Source of the DNA: Anaerolineae bacterium
Lineage (GTDB): Bacteria > Chloroflexota > Anaerolineae > JAFGEY01
Reading direction: 5' to 3'
Length of the DNA stretch: 31,031 nucleotides
NCBI GenBank assembly: GCA_016929205.1
Contig: JAFGJF010000063.1
Coordinates: forward strand, 1 to 31,031
Shown here: positions 1-7,406 of the stretch, in pieces
Numbering within the stretch: the first letter of the stretch is position 1
How the letters are laid out: every line of letters begins with the position of its first letter
Position numbers and translations under genes: made by a program
Notes under the pieces: generated by a model
The model's input: only the letters and a program-made list of their open reading frames with translations
Databases searched by the model: none
Told to the model about the DNA's origin: nothing

Positions 1-1584
1 CTCGGCGAGCGCTGCACGGTGTTTATGGAATCGGACTTGGTGCACTGCCAGCAGCAGGGGGCATCCGTGCCCGACCTGACCGCCGGGCTGGCTTATTCGA
101 TTGCTGAGAACTATTTGAACCGCGTGGTGAACGGGCGGCCGATCGGGGAAAATATCTTTTTCCAGGGCGGCGTAGCCGGGAACCCGGCTGTGGTCGCGGC
201 GTTTCGCCAGCTCGTCGGCCGTGAGGTGATCGTACCGCCCCATCACGACGTCAGCGGCGCGTTCGGGGCCGCACTCCTGGCTCAAGAGCACATAGGCGAG
301 CGGAAAACCCGTTTTCACGGTTTTGACCTGGGACAGCGTCCTTATTCAAGTCGTGTTTTCGAATGCAAAGGCTGTGTCAATCGCTGCGAGATCACGCGCG
401 TCCTGTTCGGCGATGACCGGCCTCTGTTCTACGGTGCGCGCTGCGAACGGTACGAACGAGACAATCATCGTGGGTCAAACCCCGGTCAAACTCGGCCGTT
501 CGACGACGTGCCCGACCTGGTTGCTCGCCGCCTCGATTTGCTGCTGCGCGGCTACGAGCCGCCGGCGCCGGACAGCGGCCGCCCGCGTGTCGGCCTGCCT
601 CGCGCCCTGTTGTTCTATGACATGTTTCCTTATTGGCATCGTTTCCTGGTCGAACTGGGCGTCGACGTCGTGCTCTCTGACGTCACCAACCCGCGCATCG
701 TCGAGGACACGTGGGAACATGCGCCGGCCGAAACCTGTTTCCCGGTCAAATTGATGCTGGGGCACGTTCTGGATCTGTGCCACAAGGGCGTCGAGTTTGT
801 TTTTCTGCCCTCGGTCATCACCGGCCAGAACTGCGCTCCCGGACAAAAAAATAATACCTATTGCCCTCTGATCCAGTCCGTGCCGCATCTGGTATCAGCC
901 GGATTGGATCTGTCCGCATATGGCGTGCGCATGTTGGGCGGCCCGGTGCATCTTTTGGACCAACGATACAGGCGGTGGTCGCTACGCGAGCTGGCTCGTC
1001 CCTTGGGCGTATCGGCGAAACAGGTGCGGGCGGCAGCGCGGCTCGGCGCAGAGGCACAGCGTGCATTCTATGTTGGCTTGCGCCGGATGGGGGCCGAGTT
1101 CCTGGCCGATCTGGGGCAATGGCCGCGCGTCGCTGTGCTGGTCGGGCGCCCTTACAACACCTGCGATCCCGGGGTCAGCATGGCCCTGCCCTACAAACTG
1201 CGCAAGTTGGGCGTGGTGCCGGTGCCGATGGACTGTCTGCCGTTGGATAGCGTCGACGTGTCGGATCGCTTTGACAACATGTACTGGCGCAGTGGGCAGG
1301 ACATTCTCGCTGCCGCGCGACTGATCCGCCGGGATCCGCGTTTACAGGCCATCTATGTCACCAATTTCGGCTGTGGGCCGGATTCGTTTCTATTGAGCTA
1401 TTTCCGTCGCGAGATGGCTGGCCGGCTGGTTCTGGAGCTGGAACTGGACGATCACACAGCCGACGCCGGGCTGATGACGCGTTGCGAGGCCTTTTTTGAC
1501 AGTCTTGATCGCCAGTCGATGGCTGCGAACCGGCAGGAGGCGACAGAGCCTGATGCGGCAGAGGGGGTGCTGTGTCCAGTCTGA
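1..1584 (+). CDS. 2-hydroxyacyl-CoA dehydratase activase-like protein (BcrAD/BadFG C-terminal part + DUF2229), 5'-truncated by window
   Basis: The frame is open from base 1 (LGERCTVFMESDLVH...), so the start lies upstream and the GTG at 19 is only an internal codon. The first ~100 visible residues match the C-terminal half of the ASKHA-fold ATPase domain of BcrA/BadF/HgdC activases (ESDLVH, then IFFQGG at about residues 52-57, then PPHHDVSGAFGAALLA). These activases use ATP hydrolysis to push an electron into a 2-hydroxyacyl-CoA dehydratase or benzoyl-CoA reductase. A cysteine group follows (C122, C125, C129) that could bind an iron-sulfur cluster. From about residue 190 the sequence is DUF2229-like (RPRVGLPRALLFYDMFPYW) with further cysteines near GQNCAPGQ and TYCPL. 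The next gene starts inside its last 13 bases, so the two are almost certainly translated together. In related proteins these modules are often fused into one very long chain. The substrate cannot be told from sequence. Confidence 0.8.
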   Translation, partial: LGERCTVFMESDLVHCQQQGASVPDLTAGLAYSIAENYLNRVVNGRPIGENIFFQGGVAGNPAVVAAFRQLVGREVIVPPHHDVSGAFGAALLAQEHIGERKTRFHGFDLGQRPYSSRVFECKGCVNRCEITRVLFGDDRPLFYGARCERYERDNHRGSNPGQTRPFDDVPDLVARRLDLLLRGYEPPAPDSGRPRVGLPRALLFYDMFPYWHRFLVELGVDVVLSDVTNPRIVEDTWEHAPAETCFPVKLMLGHVLDLCHKGVEFVFLPSVITGQNCAPGQKNNTYCPLIQSVPHLVSAGLDLSAYGVRMLGGPVHLLDQRYRRWSLRELARPLGVSAKQVRAAARLGAEAQRAFYVGLRRMGAEFLADLGQWPRVAVLVGRPYNTCDPGVSMALPYKLRKLGVVPVPMDCLPLDSVDVSDRFDNMYWRSGQDILAAARLIRRDPRLQAIYVTNFGCGPDSFLLSYFRREMAGRLVLELELDDHTADAGLMTRCEAFFDSLDRQSMAANRQEATEPDAAEGVLCPV

Positions 1585-2777
1585 CGGTACAGAAAAAAGT
1601 ATACATTCCATACATGTGCGATCACGCGCAGGCGCTGAGCGCCGCGCTGCGTGCCCTGGGCACAGATTCCGAATGTTTGCCGCCACCCGACGAGGAAACG
1701 CTGGCCATAGGGCGCGAGTTGTGCCTGGGGCGCGAGTGCCTGCCCTTGTTTGTCGTCGTCGGCGACATCTTGCGCCGTGCGCGCCAACCCGATTTCGACC
1801 CCGCACAGTCGGCCTACTTTATGCCAACCACCTGCGGCCCTTGCCGTTTTGGCCAATACCGGACCATGCTGCGCCTGCTGCTCGACGAAGCAGGACTGCA
1901 AGAATTAGAGATCCTCTCGGCCGATGCCGACAATGGCTACCAGGGGATGAGCGACGATCCGCTTCGGTTCCGCCTTTTGGCCTGGCAGGGTATTGTCGCC
2001 GTAGATCTGCTGCTCAAGCTGCGCCACGACCACCGGCCCTACGAGCAGATCAAGGGAGAAACAGATCGCTTTTACGCCGCTTGTCTGGATCGCCTGGTGG
2101 CGGCCATCGAGGCTGGCGGCGGGCGGCGAACCAGAGCTGCTTTAAGCCGGGCGGCAGAGCAGTTTGCCGGGATCGGGCTGGACCGCAGCCGGCGGCGGCC
2201 GGTGATCGGCATCGTGGGCGAGATCTATGTGCGCAATAACACTTTTACCAGCCAGGACATCGCCCGCCAGGTTGAAGAGATGGGCGGCCAGGTGTGGGTC
2301 GCGCCGATGATGGAATGGATCTATTTTTCAGTGTGGAGCACACGCGAGCGCGCACGGCTGACCGGGCGCTGGTTGGAGTGGCTCAAGGCGCTGGGCATCG
2401 AATGGGTGCAGCAACACGTCGAACGGCGGGTGCTCAAGCCGGTCCAGCATATGCTCCAGTTTCCGCACGAACCGGCGATGGCAGCCTTAATGGACAGCGC
2501 GCGGCCCTATTACCATCCGCTATTGGGCACCGAGGCCGTGCTCAGCATTGGCAAGGCGGTCGATTATGCCCATCACGGGCTGTGCGGCGTGCTCAATGTC
2601 CTGCCCTTTACCTGCATGCCCAGCCTGGTCGTCACCGGCGTGGCCCAATCGATCCGTGCCGCTAACGGCCACATCCCCTGGCTGGACGTGATCTATGATG
2701 CGCAAGGGGGGACGAACGTCAACACCCGGATGGAGGCATTCATGTACCAGGCCGAGCAGTATATGGCGGTGAGATAA
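1572..2777 (+). CDS. CoA-dehydratase-like / activase-associated protein, partner of upstream gene
   Basis: 401-residue protein starting at a GTG that overlaps the preceding gene by 13 bases. A GAGGGGG ribosome-binding site lies about 5 bases upstream, inside the previous coding region, which indicates translational coupling. An ATG at 1614 is a weaker alternative start. The sequence resembles the C-terminal module of large acyl-CoA dehydratase activase proteins, related to the HgdB/D-component fold. It has cysteines at 51 and 56 (CLGREC) and a CGPC motif at 88-91 that could ligand an iron-sulfur cluster, followed by a conserved-looking GIVGEIYVRNN segment. By family knowledge it should work with the ATPase module encoded upstream in low-potential electron transfer to a CoA ester. 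Whether it acts as a reductase, a dehydratase or an accessory factor is unknown. No classical dehydratase A/B subunits are visible in the window. Confidence 0.7.
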   Translation: MSSLTVQKKVYIPYMCDHAQALSAALRALGTDSECLPPPDEETLAIGRELCLGRECLPLFVVVGDILRRARQPDFDPAQSAYFMPTTCGPCRFGQYRTMLRLLLDEAGLQELEILSADADNGYQGMSDDPLRFRLLAWQGIVAVDLLLKLRHDHRPYEQIKGETDRFYAACLDRLVAAIEAGGGRRTRAALSRAAEQFAGIGLDRSRRRPVIGIVGEIYVRNNTFTSQDIARQVEEMGGQVWVAPMMEWIYFSVWSTRERARLTGRWLEWLKALGIEWVQQHVERRVLKPVQHMLQFPHEPAMAALMDSARPYYHPLLGTEAVLSIGKAVDYAHHGLCGVLNVLPFTCMPSLVVTGVAQSIRAANGHIPWLDVIYDAQGGTNVNTRMEAFMYQAEQYMAVR

Positions 2778-2782
2778 GCCAT

Positions 2783-2860
2783 TCACCTGCCCCACGGATT
2801 ACGCTCCTCGCGGATGAACGCATCTACTTCTTGAACGGTTTGGAATCCACAAGATAGCAT
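2783..2860 (-). pseudogene. Possible C-terminal gene remnant in the 2778-2939 gap
   Basis: The minus strand carries an open stretch reading MLSCGFQTVQEVDAFIREER and then NPWGR before a TGA. It extends only about a dozen codons further upstream (RCAKRQDITDGS) before an in-frame stop. The amino-acid composition looks protein-like, but I do not recognise a family, and no Shine-Dalgarno sequence precedes the Met. It may be the tail of a decayed gene, or chance. The rest of this gap holds nothing I can name apart from the ribosome-binding site of the next gene. Confidence 0.2.
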
Positions 2861-2939
2861 CGACCCATCCGTAATATCTTGGCGTTTTGCACATCTTTAA
2901 TAGTAGCAACAGTTGTTCTTCTCGGAAAAGGAGTGCAAA

Positions 2940-4859
2940 ATGACTCGGCACAAGGTGACTCGGTTTTTTCGCTCGTTGATTATGTTCTTGGCCTTAACTC
3001 TGGTTGTTTTGCTCGTATTGGTCACTCCTGTCCCCGCACTTTCGATGCCGCCCCGGCAGGATGTCCCGGTGCCGTCAGTAGCCCCGTCCGGCTCAATTGC
3101 GCCGGACGAGCTGGAATCCTTCCTGGACGCGTTTTTCGCCGCGCAACTGGCCCGGACGCACACACCGGGCGCGATGGTTGTCTTTGTGCAAGACGGCGAA
3201 ATCCTGCTGTCCAAGGGGTACGGTCTGGCGCGAGTGGAAGGGGGCAGGCCGATGGGCGCGACAGATACGGTTGTGCATATTGGCTCGATTTCCAAGCTCT
3301 TTGTGGCCACGGCGGTGATGCAGTTGGTCGAACAGGGGCAACTGGATCTGCACGCCGATGTCAACCGGTACCTGACGGCGTTCAAAGTGGACGAGACCTA
3401 CTCGCAGCCGGTCACGCTCGCGCAATTGCTGACGCACACCGCCGGCCTGAATGAGCGTTGGGATACCAGCACGGATCCGTCCGCGATTCCTCCACTGGAA
3501 ACCTACCTGGCAGGGTCGATACACCGGATCCTGCCCCCGGAAAAAGTGTGGTATTACTCGGGTGTGGGGTACGCGCTGGCGGCCTATATTGTTGAGACGG
3601 TGTCGGGCCTGCTCTTTGACCGGTATGTGGCCGAGCAGATCCTGGCGCCGTTGGGCATGACCCGGTCCCGCTATTTGCGGACATCAACGCTGCCCGCCGG
3701 GATGGCGGTTGGTTACCTTTACCAGGAGGATGCCTATCTGCCCCAGTCGGTCGAGTATTACGCTGACTATCCCAGTGGGGATTTGGTGTCGACCGCTGAA
3801 GATATGGCCCAGTTTATGATCGCTCACCTGGAAGGCGGCTGCGACGGCGAGCGATGCATTCTGCGGCCCGAAACTGTGGCCGAGATGCACAGCCAGCAGT
3901 ACAGCGCCCACCCGCAGATCGACGGCCATTGTTATGGTTTTGTCGAGGGCAGTGTCAACGGGCAGCGGCTGATCGGACACAGCGGCGCGCACCGCGGCTT
4001 TGGGGCCGATCTCACTCTGCTGCCCGAACAGCGCCTGGGGTATTTCCTGGCCTTTAACCAGGAATGTGCCGGCAGTTTGGCCTGCAGTATGATCCCGGCG
4101 CTGCGCCAGCAGTTCCTTGACCACTTTTTTCCGGCCGCGCCCGAGGCTCTGCCATCGCCCGCGCCCTCCACGCCGCTGGAACAGGTGACCGGCAAGTACC
4201 GCAGTGCCCTGCTGGAGTACGATCAGAGAATCCGGGATTCAGCCTACAGGCTGACGATCCTCGATCAGGATGTAACGGTGACGGCTGGCGGCGATGGCAT
4301 CCTGGTGGATGGTACCAAGTACGTCGAAACCGCGCCGCTGCTGTTCCAGGACGAGATGGGCGAAAAACGTATTGCCTTTGTTCGGGACAAGCAGGGTAAG
4401 GTGACCTCCATGTTCCGCCCGCCGGCGTACGTCAAGCTGGCCTGGTACGAGAGTGGTGCTTTTACCAGGGCGATGTTCACTGGCTGGGGTGCGCTGTGGG
4501 CGGTCGTGGCCCTGGTCTGGCCGCTGGCCCTGCTTGTACGCCGCTGGCGCGGCGGGCTGCCGGCGACCCGCCCGGAGTGCCTGGAGCAGTGCCTGCTGGT
4601 GCTGATTGGCATATTCAACGTCGCTTTTCTGTTGAGCTTGAATCGCCTGTTCTGGATCTCTGTCGCGGCGATGCGCGCCTGGCTGGTGCTGCCGCTGGTC
4701 TCGGCAGGGCTGACCGCGGCGTCACTGATCTTGGCCGGCGTGCTGTGGTGGCGTAAGAAAGGCGCTGTGCTGCGGCAGGTCTACCCTGCGTTGGTTGTGC
4801 TGGCGTCCGCTGTGTTTTTGACAGTGTTGAATGCCTGGAATTTGATTGGGTTCAAATAA
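2940..4859 (+). CDS. Secreted beta-lactamase-family serine hydrolase with C-terminal membrane helices
   Basis: 639 residues. The ATG at 2940 is chosen because GGAAAAGGAG sits 7 bases before it; the TTG at 2913 would read through this site. The N-terminus is a Sec signal or anchor (FRSLIMFLALTLVVLLVLV, about residues 10-28). The class C beta-lactamase/D-Ala-D-Ala peptidase fold (PF00144) follows. Its SxxK nucleophile motif is SISK (Ser116, Lys119). The second motif is YSGVGY (206-211), where the usual YxN is Y-S-G. The third is HSG (347-349). After about residue 510 there are roughly four hydrophobic helices ending in NLIGFK, so the catalytic domain should face outward from the membrane. The family includes penicillin-binding proteins, esterases and peptide hydrolases; true beta-lactamase activity is not implied. 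The next gene is convergent and ends 24 bases away. Confidence 0.85.
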   Translation: MTRHKVTRFFRSLIMFLALTLVVLLVLVTPVPALSMPPRQDVPVPSVAPSGSIAPDELESFLDAFFAAQLARTHTPGAMVVFVQDGEILLSKGYGLARVEGGRPMGATDTVVHIGSISKLFVATAVMQLVEQGQLDLHADVNRYLTAFKVDETYSQPVTLAQLLTHTAGLNERWDTSTDPSAIPPLETYLAGSIHRILPPEKVWYYSGVGYALAAYIVETVSGLLFDRYVAEQILAPLGMTRSRYLRTSTLPAGMAVGYLYQEDAYLPQSVEYYADYPSGDLVSTAEDMAQFMIAHLEGGCDGERCILRPETVAEMHSQQYSAHPQIDGHCYGFVEGSVNGQRLIGHSGAHRGFGADLTLLPEQRLGYFLAFNQECAGSLACSMIPALRQQFLDHFFPAAPEALPSPAPSTPLEQVTGKYRSALLEYDQRIRDSAYRLTILDQDVTVTAGGDGILVDGTKYVETAPLLFQDEMGEKRIAFVRDKQGKVTSMFRPPAYVKLAWYESGAFTRAMFTGWGALWAVVALVWPLALLVRRWRGGLPATRPECLEQCLLVLIGIFNVAFLLSLNRLFWISVAAMRAWLVLPLVSAGLTAASLILAGVLWWRKKGAVLRQVYPALVVLASAVFLTVLNAWNLIGFK

Positions 4860-4883
4860 ATTCGACAAATCGTTCTAACGCTG

Positions 4884-6590
4884 TCAGCCACCCGAAAAGA
4901 CGATCCGATCGCGGTATTTGTGACTCGACGATTCCGGATCGAAGGCGGTCCGGCTCCAGCTTTCGTCGCTTTTGAGATAGGTGTCCATCGTCTCGAGTGG
5001 CAGCGGCTCGAGACCCTGTGCTCCGCGCTGTTTGTTCTCTTGTTCAATTGCCTTATTCTTCTCATCGAAAAGGTCGATGTAAAAGCGCGCCTTGTAGTGG
5101 TCGTAGACCCGCATGAACTCTGTCGCGATGATCGCCGACAGGCGTTTGTTTCCCGTGATCAGCATCGCGTTCTCGTCATTGTCGTTGCAGGACGCTTCCG
5201 AGAAATTGGCCGAACCGATGAGCACTTGGGGATGGTCGCTCCAGGGGTCGATGACGATAGTTTTGGCGTGGATCTTGTGGGCGCCAAATGCTTTCGCGTC
5301 CCAGTTTCGGCCCATGAATGTTCTAAGCCTGTTGGGCGGGAAGAAACGGGTGTTTTTGCGTCGCAGCTGCTCGATCTTTTTCTTGGCGGCGGCATTGGCC
5401 AAGCCGTACTCGATGATATCATCAGAGTTGGTGTGTAACGCCTCAATCATTGTTTTGTCTACGCCAAAAGGCGCGCTGATCAAGACGATGGATTGGGCCG
5501 AACGGATCAACTCGACTGAGGTCTCCAGGATGTCCTTGTTCCTGATCGGTGAAAAAAAGATCTTTTTGGCGAACCTGTCGGCGATAGCGTTGGCTTGATC
5601 CATGATCTTGCGGTTGGCGAGTTTGCTTTCGGCTTTGGGCGGATTCGTGATCAGGGCCTGGAAATAATCCTCGAAATGCTGAACCGTATCCGCGTCGCGC
5701 ACGATCAATGCCGTATTGGTCTGATAGTTGAATGCATTCTCTGAAAAATTGGCCGAACCGGTCCAGACCGCGCGTGGGGCACTGTCTACCAGGCGGATAA
5801 CGATTTTGTTGTGGCTGATATTGACCGTGGTCCGTTTGGTCCTCAAGTTCTCCAGGCCAAAATGGCGGATCACCTCTTCATTCTCTTCGGTCGAGGGTTT
5901 GCCTGGCTTGGCGTCGTGGACGATATGGACGGTGACCTGACGGTCCGCGGCATCCTTGAGAGCCTGGGCGATCTCATGATCAAAGAACTCATAGATGGCA
6001 ACGTGCAGTGCCTCGCCGGGGTTGGCAGCGGCAATAAAGCCGAGCAGAGATTCTTTCAGCCCACGCGATAACCAACGATAGGCGGCAGGACCCACTTCGG
6101 AGGGATGCTGGTCCCGGAATCGTGCCAGGTAGGCCATAGCTGCTGTAACACCACGGTTGACAAAAATGCCCAGATCGCCTGGATCCTCCTGCGATGGGCG
6201 AAACTCAAAACTGAGGGGAGGTTCATCACGAGTTAGCGCTACAGGCGACCCTCGCATCGGAAAGACATCGTAACGATATGCTCGCGTGGATTTCAACGTA
6301 TAGTCGTTCCACCGGAACCGCTGAAACGGCGCTTCCAGTGAGCGAACTTCACCGGCTTGACCGTCATCAGTTTCTTCGAACCGTTTGTAGCCGCCGAGCC
6401 AGTCGAGCCGCATCACCTCGCCTGTTTCGGGATCCAGATCGGTGCGCCGGATCGCAAAACCGAGCAACCCGTTGCGCAGGGCCGGGTCGTCAAATGTCCA
6501 GCCGATGACTGCAGAATGGGTGCCGACCAGCGCAACACCCCGATAAGGACCGCTCGCGGCATGAACAATGGGGTGATAAATAATTGCCAT
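4884..6590 (-). CDS. Phospholipase D-like protein with two HKD motifs
   Basis: 568 residues. The ATG at 6590 is chosen because AAAGGA lies about 8 bases upstream; an upstream in-frame start at 6629 adds 13 residues and lacks such a site. There are two phosphodiesterase half-sites. The second is canonical: H441-A-K443-TIVI-D448 with GSANFSE at 459-465. The first, H260-N-K262...D269 with GSANFSE at 278-284, has six residues between Lys and Asp instead of four. The first ~130 residues are an unrecognised beta-rich-looking region. No signal peptide or membrane segment is visible, so it is probably cytoplasmic. PLD-fold enzymes attack phosphodiesters in lipids or nucleic acids. The twin GSANFSE motifs resemble helicase- or nuclease-associated PLD proteins as much as lipases, so the substrate is left open. 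It stands alone, with its own promoter and long leader. Confidence 0.8.
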   Translation of the reverse strand: MAIIYHPIVHAASGPYRGVALVGTHSAVIGWTFDDPALRNGLLGFAIRRTDLDPETGEVMRLDWLGGYKRFEETDDGQAGEVRSLEAPFQRFRWNDYTLKSTRAYRYDVFPMRGSPVALTRDEPPLSFEFRPSQEDPGDLGIFVNRGVTAAMAYLARFRDQHPSEVGPAAYRWLSRGLKESLLGFIAAANPGEALHVAIYEFFDHEIAQALKDAADRQVTVHIVHDAKPGKPSTEENEEVIRHFGLENLRTKRTTVNISHNKIVIRLVDSAPRAVWTGSANFSENAFNYQTNTALIVRDADTVQHFEDYFQALITNPPKAESKLANRKIMDQANAIADRFAKKIFFSPIRNKDILETSVELIRSAQSIVLISAPFGVDKTMIEALHTNSDDIIEYGLANAAAKKKIEQLRRKNTRFFPPNRLRTFMGRNWDAKAFGAHKIHAKTIVIDPWSDHPQVLIGSANFSEASCNDNDENAMLITGNKRLSAIIATEFMRVYDHYKARFYIDLFDEKNKAIEQENKQRGAQGLEPLPLETMDTYLKSDESWSRTAFDPESSSHKYRDRIVFSGG

Positions 6591-6749
6591 GGGAGATTCC
6601 TTTCTATGAGCTTTGCAGCCGAGAGCCACAAAAGCCAGCTACCGACCAAAAGGTCCCTCGATCAGGAAGCTGGCTATCAAAGCTTCATAGTACCCTCCTC
6701 AACTGGCTGTGGCTGCGACGAGGGCTGTGACAATTTCAAACTGCTTTAT
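6591..6749 (-). promoter_or_regulatory. Structured leader of the PLD-like gene with competing hairpins
   Basis: About 160 bases lie between the predicted start of transcription and the PLD-like ATG. On the plus strand AGCCAGCT (6633-6640) is a perfect inverted repeat of AGCTGGCT (6668-6675), enclosing a GACC-AAAA-GGTC hairpin (6644-6655). The 6668-6671 part can instead pair as GAAGCT (6666-6671) with AGCTTC (6681-6686). AGCCAG (6633-6638) plus AGCCAC (6624-6629) can alternatively pair with CTGGCTGTGGCT (6703-6714). These pairings are mutually exclusive, as in a switch. I cannot match it to a known riboswitch consensus. Confidence 0.4.
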
Positions 6750-6755
6750 GTATCT

Positions 6756-6784
6756 ATCATACCACAGATCGAGGTGAAACTCAA
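6756..6784 (-). promoter_or_regulatory. Sigma70-type promoter of the PLD-like gene
   Basis: Read on the minus strand: TTGAGT (-35, 6779-6784), 17-base spacer, TATGAT (-10, 6756-6761). The spacing is ideal and both boxes are close to consensus. Transcription would begin near 6749. Confidence 0.5.
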
Positions 6785-6873
6785 TACCGTGTCCCTTTCC
6801 TTTTTTTCGCAATGGCTCTGGCGACAGCCAGAGAATTTCCTGTGCCTGAGAAATAATAGATGCTGGCGCGCAT
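6781..6873 (-). pseudogene. Remnant of an EFR1/flavodoxin-type gene (N-terminus only)
   Basis: The 31-codon frame starts at ATG 6873 and reads MRASIYYFSGTGNSLAVARA before ending IAKKRKGTRY and a stop. IYYFSGTGNSLAVARAIA is the characteristic N-terminal beta strand and FMN-phosphate loop of EFR1-family (flavodoxin-fold plus ferredoxin) proteins, which are normally about 250 residues or more. Everything after the first helix is missing, and no continuation is visible in any frame downstream. The PLD-like gene's -35 box overlaps its stop codon. I read it as a deletion remnant rather than a functional small protein. Confidence 0.5.
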
Positions 6874-6891
6874 ACGAGCGATTCTTTTTTT

Positions 6892-6927
6892 CCTCCCCCC
6901 CCTCAATCCCTCCCAACGGGGGGGAGG
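6892..6927. repeat. GC-rich inverted repeat
   Basis: CCTCCCCCCC (6892-6901) and GGGGGGGAGG (6918-6927) form a 10-base inverted repeat with a 16-base spacer, preceded on the plus strand by a run of seven T (6885-6891). The T run is on the wrong side for an intrinsic terminator in either direction (on the minus strand it reads as A). It resembles dispersed intergenic hairpin repeats, and the minus-strand G runs could also stack. The rest of 6928-6979 holds nothing I can identify. Confidence 0.5.
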
Positions 6928-6979
6928 CTCGTTGGTTTCTTCGATGAAGGGAGCCAAGGGAGGAAGAAAGTGAATTTGT

Positions 6980-7384
6980 TCAGGCGATGGCCAACGCGGA
7001 AGGACGGAATTTATAGCCATAGACAATAATCCCATCCTCGCCGAATTCGCGCATTTTGCGGGTGACCATTTCCACCGGCATGCCGATCTGGACCTCGTCG
7101 GGGTTGACGTCGGTCAACTGCGCGGTGACCATCGGCCCTTCTTCCAGCTTGACCATGGCCACGGCGTAGGGCACATAGTCCTCGTACCCCAGCGGCGCAT
7201 TGTAGACGGTGGTGTGAGAATAGACCTCGCCCTTGCCACTAAAAGTGTACGGCTCGTAGGCGGGTTTGGCGCATTCCGGGCACACGTCGCGCGGCGGAAA
7301 GATCTTGCTGCCGCAGGTGTTGCATATTTCACCGGTCAGTTGATAGGTTTGTTGTTGTAGTCTCCAGTATTGTGGGATTCCCAT
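6980..7384 (-). CDS. Zn-ribbon/OB-fold (DUF35) protein, probable scaffold of thiolase/HMG-CoA synthase
   Basis: 134 residues. AAAGGT precedes the ATG. The N-terminus has a zinc ribbon with Cys pairs at C21-x2-C24 and C35-x2-C38 (CNTCGSKIFPPRDVCPEC), followed by an OB-fold (GKGEVYSHTTVYNAPLGYE, then EGPMVTAQL). This is the DUF35 architecture. By established knowledge of archaea, a DUF35 protein binds both acetoacetyl-CoA thiolase and HMG-CoA synthase, with a shared CoA site that channels acetoacetyl-CoA. Here the gene lies 22 bases after the thiolase and is the last gene of the mevalonate cluster, which supports the same role. The protein itself has no obvious catalytic residues. DUF35 members also pair with other thiolases, so the assignment rests mostly on context. 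Confidence 0.85.
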   Translation of the reverse strand: MGIPQYWRLQQQTYQLTGEICNTCGSKIFPPRDVCPECAKPAYEPYTFSGKGEVYSHTTVYNAPLGYEDYVPYAVAMVKLEEGPMVTAQLTDVNPDEVQIGMPVEMVTRKMREFGEDGIIVYGYKFRPSALAIA

Positions 7385-7406
7385 GTTCTACCTTTCTATG
7401 AATGTA

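Noticed and set aside
6892..6927. GC-rich inverted repeat as an intrinsic terminator for the mevalonate cluster
   Set aside because: The T run is 5' of the stem on the plus strand and reads as A on the minus strand, so it cannot work as a standard terminator in either direction.
6357..6947. 196-codon plus-strand frame across the PLD-like gene start and its leader
   Set aside because: Its first part is antisense to the PLD-like gene and the rest has no protein-like pattern; the real signals in this region are on the minus strand.
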